58,362 bases of DNA from Rhodoplanes elegans (GTDB lineage Bacteria > Pseudomonadota > Alphaproteobacteria > Rhizobiales > Xanthobacteraceae), in contig NZ_NHSK01000069.1 of NCBI RefSeq assembly GCF_016653355.1, positions 1 through 58,362 of the forward strand, written 5' to 3'. Shown here in pieces: positions 51,067 through 58,362 of the stretch (positions within the stretch are counted from its first letter, which is position 1; the number at the start of each line of letters is the position of its first letter). A program made the translations under genes and the position numbers. The notes under the pieces were generated by a model. The model had not been told where the DNA came from and did no database searches. It worked only from the letters and a program-made list of their open reading frames with translations.

Positions 51067-53781
51067 ATGGACGACTTGCTCCGGGAATTCCTGACCGAGA
51101 CGAATGAAAGCCTCGATGTCGTCGACGTCGAACTCGTTCGTTTCGAGCAGGATCCAAACAACGCCAAAATCCTCGACAACATCTTCCGGCTCGTCCACAC
51201 GATCAAAGGAACCTGCGGGTTCCTCGGGCTGCCCCGGCTCGAAGCTCTGGCGCACGCCGCCGAGACGCTGATGGGCAAGTTCCGCGACGGCACGGCCGTC
51301 ACGGGCGAGGCCGTGACCCTCATCCTCTCGACCATCGACCGGATCAAGTCGATCCTGGACGATCTCGAGCAGAACCAGGAAGAGCCGTCCGGCCAGGACC
51401 GCGATCTGATCGACGAGCTCGAGCGGCTCGCCATCAACGCTCCGGCGCCCGCCAAGGCGGCCGAAGCGCCGGCGCCCGCCGCCGCAGCCCCGGCCGCAAA
51501 GGCGGCCGATGTCACCCAGGGCGAGCTGACCTATCAGGTGCTGGAGCGCCAGCTGCGTCCGGGCGAGGTGTCGCTCGACGAGCTGGAGCGCGCCTTCCGC
51601 GAGACCCCCGGGCCGACCTTCAATCCCGACATGGCGCAGACGACCTCGGCCGCCAAGGCCGCCGCCGCGCTCGCCGCCAAGGCGACCGAGCCCAAGGGCG
51701 ACGACGACAAGAGTGGCGACGGCAAGGTCGCGAACCAGTCGATCCGCGTCAACGTCGAGACGCTCGAGCACCTGATGACGATGGTGTCCGAGCTGGTGCT
51801 GACCCGCAACCAGCTGCTCGAGATCGTCCGTCGTCACGAGGACAGCGAGTTCAAGGTGCCGCTGCAGCGGCTCTCCAACGTCACGGCCGAGCTGCAGGAA
51901 GGCGTCATGAAGACGCGCATGCAGCCGATCGGCAACGCGTGGCAGAAGCTGCCCCGCATCGTGCGCGATCTCGCCACCGAGCTCGGCAAGCAGATCGAGC
52001 TCGAGATGCACGGCGCCGACACCGAGCTCGACCGCCAGGTGCTCGACCTGATCAAGGACCCGCTGACCCACATGGTCCGCAACTCGGCCGACCACGGCCT
52101 CGAGTCGCCGGCCGAGCGGCGCGCGCTGGGCAAGCCGGACAAGGGCACGATCCGCCTCTCCGCCTATCACGAGGGCGGCCACATCATCATCGACATCTCG
52201 GACGACGGCCGCGGCCTGAACACCGAGAAGATCAAGGCCAAGGCGATCTCGAGCGGGCTCGCCACCGAGGCCCAGATCGAGAAGATGAGCGAGGCGCAGA
52301 TCCACAAGTTCATCTTCGCGCCGGGCTTCTCGACCGCCGCCAAGGTGACGAGCGTGTCGGGCCGCGGCGTCGGCATGGACGTGGTGCGCTCCAACATCGA
52401 CCAGATCGGCGGCACCGTCGACGTCAAGTCGGTGGCCTGCTCCGGGTCGAGCTTCGTCATCAAGATCCCGCTGACGCTGGCCATCGTCTCGACCCTGATC
52501 GTCGAGGCCGGCGGCGACCGCTTCGCCATCCCGCAGCTCTCGGTCGTCGAGCTGGTGCGCGCCCAGACCAACTCCGAGCACCGCATCGAGCGGATCAAGG
52601 ACACCCCGGTCCTGCGTCTGCGCAACAAGCTCCTCCCGCTGATCCGGCTCAAGAGCCTGCTCAAGATGGACGAGGGCGAGGTGCAGTCGACCGACGACGC
52701 CGAGAACGGCTTCATCGTGGTGACGCAGGTCGGCACTCAGACCTTCGGCATCGTGGTGGACGGCGTCTTCCACACCGAGGAAATCGTGGTCAAGCCGATG
52801 TCGAGCAAGCTGCGCGACATCGCGATGTTCTCCGGCAACACCATCCTGGGCGACGGCTCGGTGATCATGATCATCGATCCGAACGGCATCGCGCGTGCGC
52901 TCGGCACCATCGCCACCACGCAGGCGCAGTCCGAGGATGGCAACGCCGTGCAGCATCACGTCGGCCAGGACAACACGACCTCGCTGCTCGTCTTCCGGGC
53001 CGGCTCGCCGGAGCCCAAGGCGGTGCCGCTGTCGCTGGTCACCCGGCTCGAGGAGATCGACGCCACCAAGATCGAGATCTCCAACGGTCGTCGCCTGGTC
53101 CAGTACCGCGGCCAGCTGATGCCGCTGGTCCGGGTCAACGACGAGGTCCAGATCCGTACCCAGGGCACCCAGCCGCTGCTCGTCTTCTCCGACGACGGCC
53201 GCTCGATGGGCCTCGTCGTCGACGAGATCGTCGACATCGTCGAGGACAACCTCAACATCGAGGTGTCGAGCGAGGTCCCGGGCGTGCTCGGCTCGGCCGT
53301 GATCAAGGGCCAGGCCACCGAGGTGCTCGACATGGGCTACTTCCTGCCCATCGCCTTCGAGGACTGGCTGCGTCGCAAGGACAAGGCGCTCGGCGGGCCG
53401 GTGATCCGCACCCTCCTGTTCGTCGACGACTCGGCGTTCTTCCGCAACATGCTGACGCCGGTCCTCAAGGCGGCCGGCTATCAGGTCACCACGGTCGGCG
53501 CCGCCCAGGAGGCGCTCGAGGTTCTCAAGTCCGGCAAGCGGATCGACGTCGTCGTCACCGACATCGACATGCCGGGCATGAACGGCTTCGAGCTCGCCCA
53601 GGCGGTGACCAACGACCCGGAGACCAAGGACGTCCCGATCATCGCCCTGTCGGGCCTGACCTCGCCCGAGGCGATCGAGCGCGGACGCGAGGTCGGCTTC
53701 CACGACTTCGTGGCCAAGTTCGATCGGCCCGGCCTGATCGCCGCCCTGAAAGAGCAGACCGCCCACGCCGAGGCCGCGTGA
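51067..53781 (+). CDS. cheA: CheA chemotaxis kinase with two CheW-like domains and a C-terminal receiver
   Basis: A 904-aa hybrid kinase. The Hpt domain (1-115) has phospho-His44 in IFRLVHTIKGTCGF. An Ala/Pro/Lys-rich linker follows (130-220), then dimerisation (about 220-285), the ATPase (N-box DPLTHMVRNSADHGLE, DISDDGRGL, GRGVGMDVVRSNID), a first CheW-like domain (about 465-605), a second (about 630-760), and a receiver (about 779-900) with LLFVDDSAFFRNML and VVVTDIDMPGMNG. The duplicated CheW-like region plus REC is a recognised alphaproteobacterial variant; the receiver may act as a phosphate sink. It starts the che operon. Confidence 0.95.
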   Translation: MDDLLREFLTETNESLDVVDVELVRFEQDPNNAKILDNIFRLVHTIKGTCGFLGLPRLEALAHAAETLMGKFRDGTAVTGEAVTLILSTIDRIKSILDDLEQNQEEPSGQDRDLIDELERLAINAPAPAKAAEAPAPAAAAPAAKAADVTQGELTYQVLERQLRPGEVSLDELERAFRETPGPTFNPDMAQTTSAAKAAAALAAKATEPKGDDDKSGDGKVANQSIRVNVETLEHLMTMVSELVLTRNQLLEIVRRHEDSEFKVPLQRLSNVTAELQEGVMKTRMQPIGNAWQKLPRIVRDLATELGKQIELEMHGADTELDRQVLDLIKDPLTHMVRNSADHGLESPAERRALGKPDKGTIRLSAYHEGGHIIIDISDDGRGLNTEKIKAKAISSGLATEAQIEKMSEAQIHKFIFAPGFSTAAKVTSVSGRGVGMDVVRSNIDQIGGTVDVKSVACSGSSFVIKIPLTLAIVSTLIVEAGGDRFAIPQLSVVELVRAQTNSEHRIERIKDTPVLRLRNKLLPLIRLKSLLKMDEGEVQSTDDAENGFIVVTQVGTQTFGIVVDGVFHTEEIVVKPMSSKLRDIAMFSGNTILGDGSVIMIIDPNGIARALGTIATTQAQSEDGNAVQHHVGQDNTTSLLVFRAGSPEPKAVPLSLVTRLEEIDATKIEISNGRRLVQYRGQLMPLVRVNDEVQIRTQGTQPLLVFSDDGRSMGLVVDEIVDIVEDNLNIEVSSEVPGVLGSAVIKGQATEVLDMGYFLPIAFEDWLRRKDKALGGPVIRTLLFVDDSAFFRNMLTPVLKAAGYQVTTVGAAQEALEVLKSGKRIDVVVTDIDMPGMNGFELAQAVTNDPETKDVPIIALSGLTSPEAIERGREVGFHDFVAKFDRPGLIAALKEQTAHAEAA

Positions 53782-54257
53782 TGGAGACGAGGATGGCGAA
53801 CGACAACACTTCGAGCGACCAGCTCACCGAATACGTCACCGTCATGCTGGGCGAGCAGCTCTTCGGGCTGCCGATCTCGCGGGTGCAGGACGTGTTCATG
53901 CTCGAGCGTCTGACCCGTGTTCCGCTCTCGCAGCCGGAGATCGCCGGCGTGCTGAACCTGCGCGGCCGCATCGTCACGGCGATCGACATGCGTCGCCGGC
54001 TCGGCCTGCCGAAGCGCAACGACGGCAAGAAGCCGATGGCGATCGGCATCGAGTCGAAGGGCGAGTCCTACGGCCTGCTGATCGACTCGGTCGGCGAGGT
54101 TCTCAAGCTCGACGAGACGGCCCGCGAGCCGAACCCGGTCAATCTCGATGCGCGGCTCGCCCGCGTGTCGGCAGGCGTCCACCGGCTCGAGGGGCAGCTC
54201 CTGGTCGTCCTCGACGTCGACCGGGTGCTCGACATGGGCGAGGCCATCGCGGCCTGA
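53781..54257 (+). CDS. cheW: CheW coupling protein
   Basis: A 158-aa CheW. Its ATG 53781 overlaps the cheA stop (TGATG); a second ATG at 53793, with GGAGACGAGG before it, may be the true start (154 aa). The fold is typical: YVTVMLGEQLFGLPISRVQDVF, RIVTAIDMRRRLGLP and LLIDSVGEVLKLDE, ending DVDRVLDMGEAI. It links receptors to CheA. No receptor gene is in this operon. Confidence 0.94.
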   Translation: METRMANDNTSSDQLTEYVTVMLGEQLFGLPISRVQDVFMLERLTRVPLSQPEIAGVLNLRGRIVTAIDMRRRLGLPKRNDGKKPMAIGIESKGESYGLLIDSVGEVLKLDETAREPNPVNLDARLARVSAGVHRLEGQLLVVLDVDRVLDMGEAIAA

Positions 54258-54331
54258 GCCGAGGCGTTCAACGATTGCGGCTGCGCCGGCGGTACGATCG
54301 CGGCCGGGGCACGAGAGAGACGAGGCACGCG

Positions 54332-54718
54332 ATGAAGACTTGTCTGGTTGTCGACGACTCGAGCGTCATTCGCAAGGTGGCGCGGCGTATCCTGGAAGGC
54401 ATGGACTTCGCCATCACCGAAGCCGAGGACGGCCAGGAGGCACTCGACGCCTGCCAGCGCGAGCTTCCCGACGCGGTCCTGCTCGACTGGAACATGCCGC
54501 GCATGGACGGCTACGAGTTCCTGCGCACGCTGCGGCGCATGCCGGGCGGCGATCGTCCGAAGGTGGTGTTCTGCACCACCGAGAACGAGGTCGCGCAGAT
54601 CGCCCGCGCCCTCCACGCCGGCGCCGACGAGTACATCATGAAGCCGTTCGACAAGGACATCGTCGCGGCGAAGTTCCAGGAAGTCGGCCTCGTCGCCGCC
54701 GATCCGGTCCGGACCTGA
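54332..54718 (+). CDS. cheY: CheY single-domain response regulator
   Basis: A 128-aa receiver from ATG 54332 (MKTCLVVDDSSVIRKVARR). Phospho-Asp is in AVLLDWNMPRMDGYEFL, the switch Thr in VVFCTTENEV and Lys in YIMKPFDKDI. The composition WNMPxMDG is typical of alphaproteobacterial CheY. It lies 74 bases after cheW. Confidence 0.94.
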   Translation: MKTCLVVDDSSVIRKVARRILEGMDFAITEAEDGQEALDACQRELPDAVLLDWNMPRMDGYEFLRTLRRMPGGDRPKVVFCTTENEVAQIARALHAGADEYIMKPFDKDIVAAKFQEVGLVAADPVRT

Positions 54719-54798
54719 TCGGCGCGTCCCCGTAGGGACGCTCCACATTCGCAATCCATCCCTGTCGTCTCTTCGGACGTAACCGAGTATCTCGTGTT

Positions 54799-55989
54799 AT
54801 GGCACTCGCCGTCACATCCACGTCCAGGGCATCGACCGCCACCGGCGACCGGGTTCGGGTCATGGTGGTCGACGATTCGGTCGTGGTGCGCGGCCTGATC
54901 TCCCGCTGGCTCGAGGAACAGCCCGACTTCGAGGTCGTCGCCTCGCTGCGCACGGGCCAGGAAGCGGTCGACCAGGTCGAGAAGCTCGATCCGGACGTCG
55001 CGATCCTCGACATCGAGATGCCCGTGCTCGACGGGATCTCGGCCCTGCCGCTGCTGCTCGCGAAGAAGCGCGATCTCGTCGTGATCATGGCGTCCACGCT
55101 GACGCTGAAGAACGCCGAGGTCAGCCTGAAGGCGCTCTCGCTCGGTGCCGCCGACTACATCCCGAAGCCGGAGACGGCGCGCGGCGTCACCACCTCGGCC
55201 GACTTCAAGCGCGATCTCGTCGAGAAGGTCCGCCAGCTCGGCCAGCGTCGGCGGCGGATGCGCGGTCCGCGTCCGGCGACGCCGGCGGCGCCGGCCCATC
55301 CCGACACGCGCCTCGCCGGCGGCGGCGCCCGTCCGTCCGTCGCGCCGCTCGCGCACACGATCGAGAGGACGGCGGCCCTCAAGCTGCGGCCGTTCTCGCA
55401 CACCATGCCGCGCGTGCTGCTGATCGGCTCCTCGACCGGCGGCCCGCAGGCTCTCAACGAGGTGATCGCGCAGCTCGGCCGCGTGATCGATCAGGTACCG
55501 GTGCTGATCACCCAGCACATGCCGCCGACCTTCACCACGATTCTGGCCGAGCATCTGTCACGCGCCAGCGGTCGCACGGTCCGGGAAGCCCAGGATGGGG
55601 AACCGGTCGTCGCGGGTCGCGTCTACGTCGCTCCCGGTGCCATCCACATGCAGGTGGCGCGGCGCGACGGAAACCCGGTGATCGTCCTGCGCGACGGTCC
55701 CCTGGTGAACTTCTGCAAGCCCGCCGTCGACCCGCTGCTGTCGACGGCCGCGCAGGTCTGGGGAGGGGCGACGCTGTGCGTCATCCTCACCGGAATGGGA
55801 TCGGACGGGGCCAAGGGGGCGGCCGAGCTCGTCGCCGCAGGCGGCAGCGTCATCGCTCAGGACGAAGCCTCGAGCGTCGTGTGGGGAATGCCGGGGGCTG
55901 TCGCCCAGGCGGGATTGTGCTCCGCAATCCTGCCGCTGGGGCAGATCGCCCAGAAAGTAACGCGTATTTTCTCGGGAGAGCGCTCGTGA
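54799..55989 (+). CDS. cheB: CheB receptor methylesterase
   Basis: A 396-aa protein: receiver (about 15-130) with [16 protein letters not shown] and [13 protein letters not shown], a linker rich in Arg/Pro/Ala, and the methylesterase domain with [16 protein letters not shown] (catalytic Ser), [10 protein letters not shown] (His) and [17 protein letters not shown] (Asp). It removes methyl groups from receptors. It overlaps cheR by four bases (GTGA). Confidence 0.95.
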   Translation: MALAVTSTSRASTATGDRVRVMVVDDSVVVRGLISRWLEEQPDFEVVASLRTGQEAVDQVEKLDPDVAILDIEMPVLDGISALPLLLAKKRDLVVIMASTLTLKNAEVSLKALSLGAADYIPKPETARGVTTSADFKRDLVEKVRQLGQRRRRMRGPRPATPAAPAHPDTRLAGGGARPSVAPLAHTIERTAALKLRPFSHTMPRVLLIGSSTGGPQALNEVIAQLGRVIDQVPVLITQHMPPTFTTILAEHLSRASGRTVREAQDGEPVVAGRVYVAPGAIHMQVARRDGNPVIVLRDGPLVNFCKPAVDPLLSTAAQVWGGATLCVILTGMGSDGAKGAAELVAAGGSVIAQDEASSVVWGMPGAVAQAGLCSAILPLGQIAQKVTRIFSGERS

Positions 55990-56876
55990 CGCCGTTCGAC
56001 TACGACTACCTGCGAAAGCTGCTCAAGGACAGGTCCGGCCTCGTGCTCTCCGCCGACAAGGAGTACCTTGTCGAGAGTCGCCTGCTGCCGATCGCGCGCA
56101 AGAACAATCTCGGCGGACTCAGCGAGCTCGTGCAGAAGCTGAAAGGTCCGGGTTCGGAGAGCCTGCTGGTCGCCGTCGTCGAGGCGATGACCACGAACGA
56201 GACCTTCTTCCTGCGCGACAAGGTGCCGTTCGATCACTTCCGCAACTCGATCATCCCGTCGCTGCTGAAGTCGCGCGAGGCCAAGCGCAAGCTGCGCATC
56301 TGGTGCGCCGCCGCCTCGACGGGCCAGGAGCCGTACTCGCTCGCGATGTGCCTGAAGGACATGGGCTCGCGGCTCGACGGCTGGCGCATAGAGATGATCG
56401 CCACCGACCTCTCGATGGAGGTGCTCGACAAGGCCAAGGCCGGCGTCTACTCGCAATTCGAGGTGCAGCGCGGCCTGCCCATCCAGATGCTGCTGAAGTA
56501 CTTCACGCAGACCGGCGAGACCTGGCAGATCTCCTCCGAGATCCGCTCGATGGTGCAGTACCGCACGCTGAACCTGCTCGGCGACTTCACCAGCCTCGGC
56601 CCGTTCGATCTCGTGTTCTGCCGCAACGTGCTGATCTATTTCGACCAGACCACCAAGGTCGACGTGCTGGAGCGGATCCGCAAGATCACCGAGCCGGACG
56701 GCTTCCTGGTGCTCGGCGCCGCCGAGACCGTGGTCGGCCTCACCGACGCGTTCAAGCCGGTGCCGGACCAGCGCGGCGTCTACGCGCCGAACGCCGCCTC
56801 GGCGGCCGGCCGGCCGGCCGGCTTCGCGATGCCGGCCACCCAGCGCCTCGCCGCCAATTTCGGCGCCCCGCGCTGA
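55986..56876 (+). CDS. cheR: CheR receptor methyltransferase
   Basis: A 296-aa protein from GTG 55986, which overlaps the cheB stop and lies after GGGAGAG. The N-terminal helical part ([37 protein letters not shown]) is followed by the SAM-binding domain: [36 protein letters not shown] and [14 protein letters not shown]. It methylates receptor glutamates. A terminator follows within 80 bases, closing the operon. Confidence 0.95.
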   Translation: MTPFDYDYLRKLLKDRSGLVLSADKEYLVESRLLPIARKNNLGGLSELVQKLKGPGSESLLVAVVEAMTTNETFFLRDKVPFDHFRNSIIPSLLKSREAKRKLRIWCAAASTGQEPYSLAMCLKDMGSRLDGWRIEMIATDLSMEVLDKAKAGVYSQFEVQRGLPIQMLLKYFTQTGETWQISSEIRSMVQYRTLNLLGDFTSLGPFDLVFCRNVLIYFDQTTKVDVLERIRKITEPDGFLVLGAAETVVGLTDAFKPVPDQRGVYAPNAASAAGRPAGFAMPATQRLAANFGAPR

Positions 56877-56891
56877 TCAGTTCGGTTTACT

Positions 56892-56912
56892 CGCGGTCCA
56901 GAAAGGACCGCG
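56892..56912 (+). terminator. Hairpin after cheR, first of two
   Basis: CGCGGTCC-AGAAA-GGACCGCG makes an eight-pair stem 16 bases after the cheR stop. Only AAAATCCC follows, so this one is more likely an mRNA-stabilising hairpin than the stop itself. Confidence 0.5.
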
Positions 56913-56930
56913 AAAATCCCCCCGACGAAG

Positions 56931-56959
56931 ACGCCCGGCGCAAGCCGGGCGTTTTTGTT
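56931..56959 (+). terminator. Intrinsic terminator of the che operon
   Basis: ACGCCCGGC-GCAA-GCCGGGCGT is a nine-pair stem with a tetraloop followed by TTTTGTTT, the classical rho-independent form, 55 bases after the cheR stop codon. On the minus strand the A-run precedes the stem, so it can also serve the convergent gene only weakly. Confidence 0.9.
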
Positions 56960-56994
56960 TGGTGGGCGGCGTGCGCGAATGCGATGGCGCGCCG

Positions 56995-58362
56995 CTATGG
57001 CGTGCCGTTGCCGCTCGGGGAGCTGGCGGGCATTTCGGGGACGGCTTCGATCAGGCGGCCGGAGGCGAGGACCGGGGTGGAGGGGCCGTCGATCGGCGAG
57101 CCGGCCTCGGCCTCGAGCGACACCGCGTAGACGGCGTCGGCGACCACGTCCGGCGGAAAGTCCGCGACCGCCGGCACGATGGTGAACTCGGCGGTGCCGA
57201 GCAGGCCGAGCGAGCGCGGCGCCGGATACTTGTCCGAGACCAGCCACAGCTCGTAGCGCTTGTCGCCCTCGTCGGCGGCCTTGACGCGGCGGACCATCAG
57301 GCTCTTGCGGTCGGGCTGCAGCGACACGATGAACGCCGGCGTCGTGCCCTCGGCCTGCAGCACCGCGACATGGCGGGCCGGGTCGGTCGCCGGCGCGGCG
57401 GGGGCCGGGGGCGGCGCGACCGGGACCTCGACGGTGCGCACCACCTCGCGCACCTCGACCCGCCCCGGGACGAGGCGCAGCTCCGGCGGCAGCCAGTCGG
57501 GGGCGAGCACTGCCGTCGCGGCGAGGCCGGCGAGCGCCAGCACGAAGGCGAGGAGCCCCACCGCGACGCTGCGCCAGCGCTGCACGCTGCGCACCAGCCG
57601 CCGCACCGTCGCGTCGTCGCCGGCGGCGGGCAGCGGGACCAGCGCGCCGCCGGTGGAGCCTTCCAACGGTCCGGACGCCGGTCCGAGGTCGGGCCCGCCG
57701 GCCGGACCGCGCGGATAGCCCGGCACCACGGCGTCGTCGTCCGGGAGGATCTTGATGTCGGGCGCCTTGCCGGCGCCGAAGCTCCCGTCCGCGTCCACGG
57801 CGCGGAGCTCGACGGCAGGGACGTCGATCTCGCGGGCGACCTTGTCGGGGGCGACGCCGGCGCGGGCGACGTCGTCGCCAGCGGCGGCGACCGGCGCAGG
57901 CTTGTCGTCTCGGCTCGATGCCGCGGGCAAAACGGCGGCCGAGGTGTCGGCCGCCGCGGCATTGCGACCGCCGGCGTCGTTCGGTGTGGGGCGGGGCGGC
58001 GCCGTCTCGGCAGCCGGCATCCCGGCCGCCACCGAAGGCGTCACGCGGCCGTCGGTCTCCGCGAGCGGCATCGCCAATGCCTCGGCGACGGCGCGCAGCA
58101 CATCGGGCGGCGATGCGGCCGGTTCGGGCGTCGGCTCGAAGGCCGGTTCGTGGGCCGGCTCCAGCGGCGGCGCCGACGGCGCAGCCGAGCCTAAGACCTC
58201 TGGAGCGATCAGCTCGGCCGGGATCGGCGCAAATGGGGGCGGCGGGGAGGGGGCTGGCGTCGCCGGTGCGACCGGCTCAGCGATCGGGACCTCGGGCGCG
58301 GCCGGCACCGGCAGCTCGGTTGGTCCGGGCGTGACGTCGGCCGGCGGAATCGCCGGCCGACG
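56995..58362 (-). CDS. Anti-sigma factor (RskA C-terminal domain) membrane protein, cut by the right edge
   Basis: The frame stays open to the window edge (456 codons shown), so the N-terminus is missing. The visible N-terminal 225 residues are Ala/Pro/Asp-rich and disordered-looking. One membrane helix lies where the sequence reads SVAVGLLAFVLALAGLAATA. After it comes the RskA-type domain: PARHVAVLQAEGTTPAFIVSL, RYELWLVSDKYPAPRSLGLL and DAVYAVSLEAEAGSP. Such proteins bind ECF sigma factors through an N-terminal zinc-finger domain, which would lie outside the window. The long Pro-rich region is unusual for RskA. Confidence 0.75.
   Translation of the reverse strand, partial: RRPAIPPADVTPGPTELPVPAAPEVPIAEPVAPATPAPSPPPPFAPIPAELIAPEVLGSAAPSAPPLEPAHEPAFEPTPEPAASPPDVLRAVAEALAMPLAETDGRVTPSVAAGMPAAETAPPRPTPNDAGGRNAAAADTSAAVLPAASSRDDKPAPVAAAGDDVARAGVAPDKVAREIDVPAVELRAVDADGSFGAGKAPDIKILPDDDAVVPGYPRGPAGGPDLGPASGPLEGSTGGALVPLPAAGDDATVRRLVRSVQRWRSVAVGLLAFVLALAGLAATAVLAPDWLPPELRLVPGRVEVREVVRTVEVPVAPPPAPAAPATDPARHVAVLQAEGTTPAFIVSLQPDRKSLMVRRVKAADEGDKRYELWLVSDKYPAPRSLGLLGTAEFTIVPAVADFPPDVVADAVYAVSLEAEAGSPIDGPSTPVLASGRLIEAVPEMPASSPSGNGTP

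Noticed and set aside
50818-53766. A 982-codon open frame on the minus strand
   Set aside because: It is antisense to cheA, crosses the che promoter, and shows Asp/His/Arg/Val-rich shadow composition.
1-58362. Search for CRISPR arrays, phage genes, insertion sequences and integrase/att sites
   Set aside because: No regularly spaced repeats, transposase, integrase or phage structural genes were seen. Repeats are dispersed palindromes, not CRISPR units.

Overview
The window is about 58 kb of very GC-rich DNA (around 70 % by eye) from an alphaproteobacterial chromosome, most likely Hyphomicrobiales (Rhizobiales) and perhaps near Rhodoplanes/Xanthobacteraceae. Pointers are chpT, a DUF1134 (EipA) protein, DUF3422, DUF2336 and DUF2927 proteins, an exact CtrA-type site, TRAP and TctC binding proteins, and a CRP/FNR regulator with NnrR-like DNA sites. 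There is no rRNA gene, phage, IS element or CRISPR array. The family assignment is inference; no 16S sequence is present.

Layout. 1-7.7 kb: a cut secreted protein, DUF3422, a dctP-dctQ-dctM TRAP transporter whose two internal gaps carry palindromic repeats, three small unrecognised genes, and an MprF-type membrane protein. 8-12.1 kb: a GT4 glycosyltransferase, then a nitric-oxide/anaerobiosis-type set (DUF59, DUF2249 and a polytopic membrane protein on one strand, DUF1858 on the other) sharing a promoter region with two FNR/NnrR-like boxes, plus a CRP/FNR regulator. 12.2-17.4 kb: a LysR regulator divergent from a hydratase, CaiB/BaiF CoA-transferase, TctC binding protein and CitE-type lyase, which together fit CoA-dependent breakdown of a C5 dicarboxylate. 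17.5-24.3 kb: 5'-nucleotidase, a chemoreceptor, DUF2336 and a succinate/acetate CoA-transferase. 24.5-30.5 kb: a polar amino-acid ABC transporter and a GGDEF-EAL protein with both active sites intact. 30.5-32.6 kb: a DMT exporter behind an unusual gene that distantly recalls isonitrile synthases, preceded by an AT-rich promoter region. 33.2-37.6 kb: KDPG aldolase, KDG kinase, GH88 unsaturated glucuronyl hydrolase and an SDR, together a plausible short route from unsaturated uronides to pyruvate and glyceraldehyde-3-phosphate.

38.6-44.9 kb is the most striking block: a stressosome-type operon reading rsbR-rsbS-rsbT, then an RsbX-like phosphatase with its own RsbT-like ATPase domain, a hybrid histidine kinase that begins with a third RsbT-like domain, and a REC-HK-REC protein. 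No sigma-B gene is present, so the output appears to be two-component signalling. An aberrant tRNA-like gene with encoded CCA and a credible promoter lies upstream on the same strand.

45.4-50.7 kb: DUF2927, a membrane-anchored coiled-coil protein, EipA, a YHS-like protein, CysQ and ChpT. 51.1-56.9 kb: a tight cheA-cheW-cheY-cheB-cheR operon preceded by an exact TTAA-N7-TTAA CtrA site and closed by a strong intrinsic terminator. The right edge cuts an anti-sigma (RskA-C) type membrane protein.

Dispersed palindromic repeats, at least four families, occupy many intergenic gaps and even gaps inside operons.
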